DNA from: Janthinobacterium sp.
GTDB lineage: Bacteria > Pseudomonadota > Gammaproteobacteria > Burkholderiales > Burkholderiaceae_D
Assembly (NCBI RefSeq): GCF_009923995.1
Contig: NZ_RFSK01000027.1
Location: forward strand, 1 to 64,000
Direction of reading: 5' to 3'
DNA length: 64,000 bases
The number at the start of each line of letters is the position of its first letter. Positions within the stretch are counted from its first letter, which is position 1. Shown one piece after another: positions 62,748 through 64,000 of the stretch. Position numbers and translations under genes: made by a program. The notes under the pieces were generated by a model. That model saw only the letters and a list, made by a program, of their open reading frames with translations, searched no databases and was not told where the DNA came from.

Positions 62748-64000
62748 TCATGCTTTTTCCACCTTCACGAGGAAGGACTTGAATTCCGGTGTCTGCGAAT
62801 TCGCATCCCCCACGCCCGGTGTCAGGGAATTAATCAGATACCCCGGCTTGGCCACCCCCGTGAAGCCCCAGTGCAGCGGCAGGCCCACGGTATGCACCTG
62901 CTTGCCCTCGATCTTCAGGGCCTTGATGCGCTTGGTGACGACGGCCTTGGCGATGATGTGGCCCCGCTTGGAACTGACCCGCACCTTGCCGCCGGCAACG
63001 ACGCCGATGCTGGCGGCCAGCTCTTCGCCGATTTCCACGAACTGTTCCGGCTGGATGATGGCATTCAGGCGTGCATGCTTGGTCCAGTAATGGAAATGTT
63101 CGGTCAAACGGTAGCTGGTCGCCACGTGCGGGTATTCCTCATGCGTGCCGAATTGCTTGCGGTCATCGGCAAACACGCGCGCGCCCGGATTGCTGGTCGC
63201 CTGCGGGTTTTTCGGATGCATGGGGTTGTAGCCCAGCGGGTTCTCGAACGGCTCGTAATGCTCGGGGAACGGCCCTTCGGCCATGGCGCCCCGGGCAAAG
63301 AAGCGCGCCACACCCTCGCCCAGCATGATGAACGGCCCCATGCCGTTTTCCGGCGGTTCGTCGACCTTGAAGTCGGGAATGTCGGCCCCGCTCCAGTTCG
63401 TGCCATTCCACTCGATCAGCTTGCGCGTCGGGTCGAAGGCCTTGCCCTTCAGGTCGCACGAGGCGCGGTTGTACAGCACGCGGCGGTTGGCCGGCCATGC
63501 CCAGGCCCAGCCCAGGGTCTGGCCGATGCCCGTCGGGTCGCTGTTGTCGCGGCGGCCCATCTGGTTGCCCGCCTGCGTCCAGCTGCCGGCGAAGATCCAG
63601 CAGCCGCTGGTGGTCGTGCCATCATCGCGCAGCTGCGCGAACGACGCCAGCTGTTCGCCTTTTTTCACCAGCAGCTTGGTCGGATCCTTGGGATCGTACA
63701 GGTCCGCCAGCGCGCGGCCGTTGAATTCACGGGCGATCTCTTCCGGCTGCGGATTATGCGGCTGCGCATAATTCCACGTCAGGTTGAGGATAGGATCGGG
63801 GAACTTGCCGCCCTCTTTCTGGTACATGCTGCGCATGCGCAGGAACAGGCCCGACATGATCTCCAGGTCGCTGCGCGCCTGGCCCGGCGGTTCGGCCGCC
63901 TGCCAGTGCCACTGCAGCACGCGCGAGGAACTCACCAGCGAACCGCGCTCTTCGGCGAAGCAACTGGTCGGCAGGCGGAACACTTCCGTCATGATCTTGG
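62748..64000 (-). CDS. fdoG: formate dehydrogenase-O catalytic subunit FdoG, C-terminal part (truncated by window)
   Basis: 417 residues of the C-terminal part; the reading frame runs off the window edge at 64000. Recognisable blocks of the molybdopterin subunit are [56 protein letters not shown]-type text and the final dinucleotide-binding domain with [19 protein letters not shown]. The N-terminal half, with the signal and the in-frame UGA for selenocysteine, is outside. Given selA, selB and selC next door I expect that UGA there. The enzyme oxidises formate in the periplasm and feeds electrons to FdoH. Confidence 0.93.
   Translation of the reverse strand, partial: KIMTEVFRLPTSCFAEERGSLVSSSRVLQWHWQAAEPPGQARSDLEIMSGLFLRMRSMYQKEGGKFPDPILNLTWNYAQPHNPQPEEIAREFNGRALADLYDPKDPTKLLVKKGEQLASFAQLRDDGTTTSGCWIFAGSWTQAGNQMGRRDNSDPTGIGQTLGWAWAWPANRRVLYNRASCDLKGKAFDPTRKLIEWNGTNWSGADIPDFKVDEPPENGMGPFIMLGEGVARFFARGAMAEGPFPEHYEPFENPLGYNPMHPKNPQATSNPGARVFADDRKQFGTHEEYPHVATSYRLTEHFHYWTKHARLNAIIQPEQFVEIGEELAASIGVVAGGKVRVSSKRGHIIAKAVVTKRIKALKIEGKQVHTVGLPLHWGFTGVAKPGYLINSLTPGVGDANSQTPEFKSFLVKVEKA

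Overview
The window is GC-rich DNA (about two thirds G+C by eye) with densely packed genes, many of them joined by ATGA or GTGA overlaps. The gene set points to a betaproteobacterium, most likely Oxalobacteraceae (Janthinobacterium / Massilia / Duganella type). It includes the urea ABC transporter UrtABCDE, MetNIQ, formate dehydrogenase-O with a complete selenocysteine apparatus, a SiaABCD c-di-GMP module, OmpW under an FNR/ANR-like box, Fur, and many palindromic GGGGTCGGACCC-type intergenic repeats. The lineage is inferred from gene content. It was not computed.

Layout. (1) 1-7.5 kb: a giant secreted PA14 + DUF11-repeat protein on the minus strand. Its 3' end is broken by a 10-bp duplication and runs into a 99-bp exact repeat at the window edge, which looks like an assembly edge. 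(2) 7.5-13.8 kb: a YceI lipoprotein, a LysE-type exporter, a hybrid 7TMR-DISM sensor kinase and an esterase. Two inverted copies of a structured ~165-bp repeat flank this block. (3) 13.8-19.4 kb: an unusual acetoacetate-decarboxylase-like/FAD-oxidoreductase fusion, an HD hydrolase, a stand-alone receiver protein flanked by two copies of a DnaA-box-rich element, and a 73-aa orphan. (4) 19.6-21.4 kb: a split chromate transporter and a hydrolase. (5) 21.4-27.1 kb: urtABCDE behind a sigma-54-like promoter. (6) 27.2-34.2 kb: a DUF4349 lipoprotein, a transglutaminase-like protein, and a DUF2760-Hsp70-Hsp70/DUF3731 operon of unknown function. (7) 34.4-40.6 kb: a CHASE2 membrane protein, a CSS-EAL phosphodiesterase, a serine hydrolase and an outer-membrane porin-like protein. 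(8) 40.8-44.0 kb: an AcoR-like regulator without an AAA+ domain and a flavin monooxygenase, each preceded by the same TGAGAC-N4-GTCTCA palindrome. (9) 44.1-51.3 kb: periplasmic YceI, heme oxygenase with a Fur box, a YbaN-like protein, metNIQ, ompW, a LysR regulator, and fur. (10) 51.4-55.6 kb: a MerR/quinone-reductase pair with a MerR-type promoter, then siaABCD. (11) 55.6-64 kb: a periplasmic binding protein, then on the minus strand fdoG(partial)-fdoH-fdoI, terminator, fdhE-selA-selB-selC(tRNA-Sec).

How the genes work together. The last 7.5 kb is a self-contained unit for making a selenocysteine formate dehydrogenase: structural subunits, the maturation factor FdhE, and SelA, SelB and tRNA-Sec. 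The urt operon imports urea, probably under nitrogen control. The Fur/heme-oxygenase pair points to iron recovery from heme. SiaABCD, the EAL protein and the CHASE2 protein give c-di-GMP or sensory control of surface behaviour, and the giant DUF11 protein could be a surface product. The least understood items are the double-Hsp70 operon, the decarboxylase/oxidoreductase fusion, the duplicated DnaA-box elements and the structured dispersed repeat.
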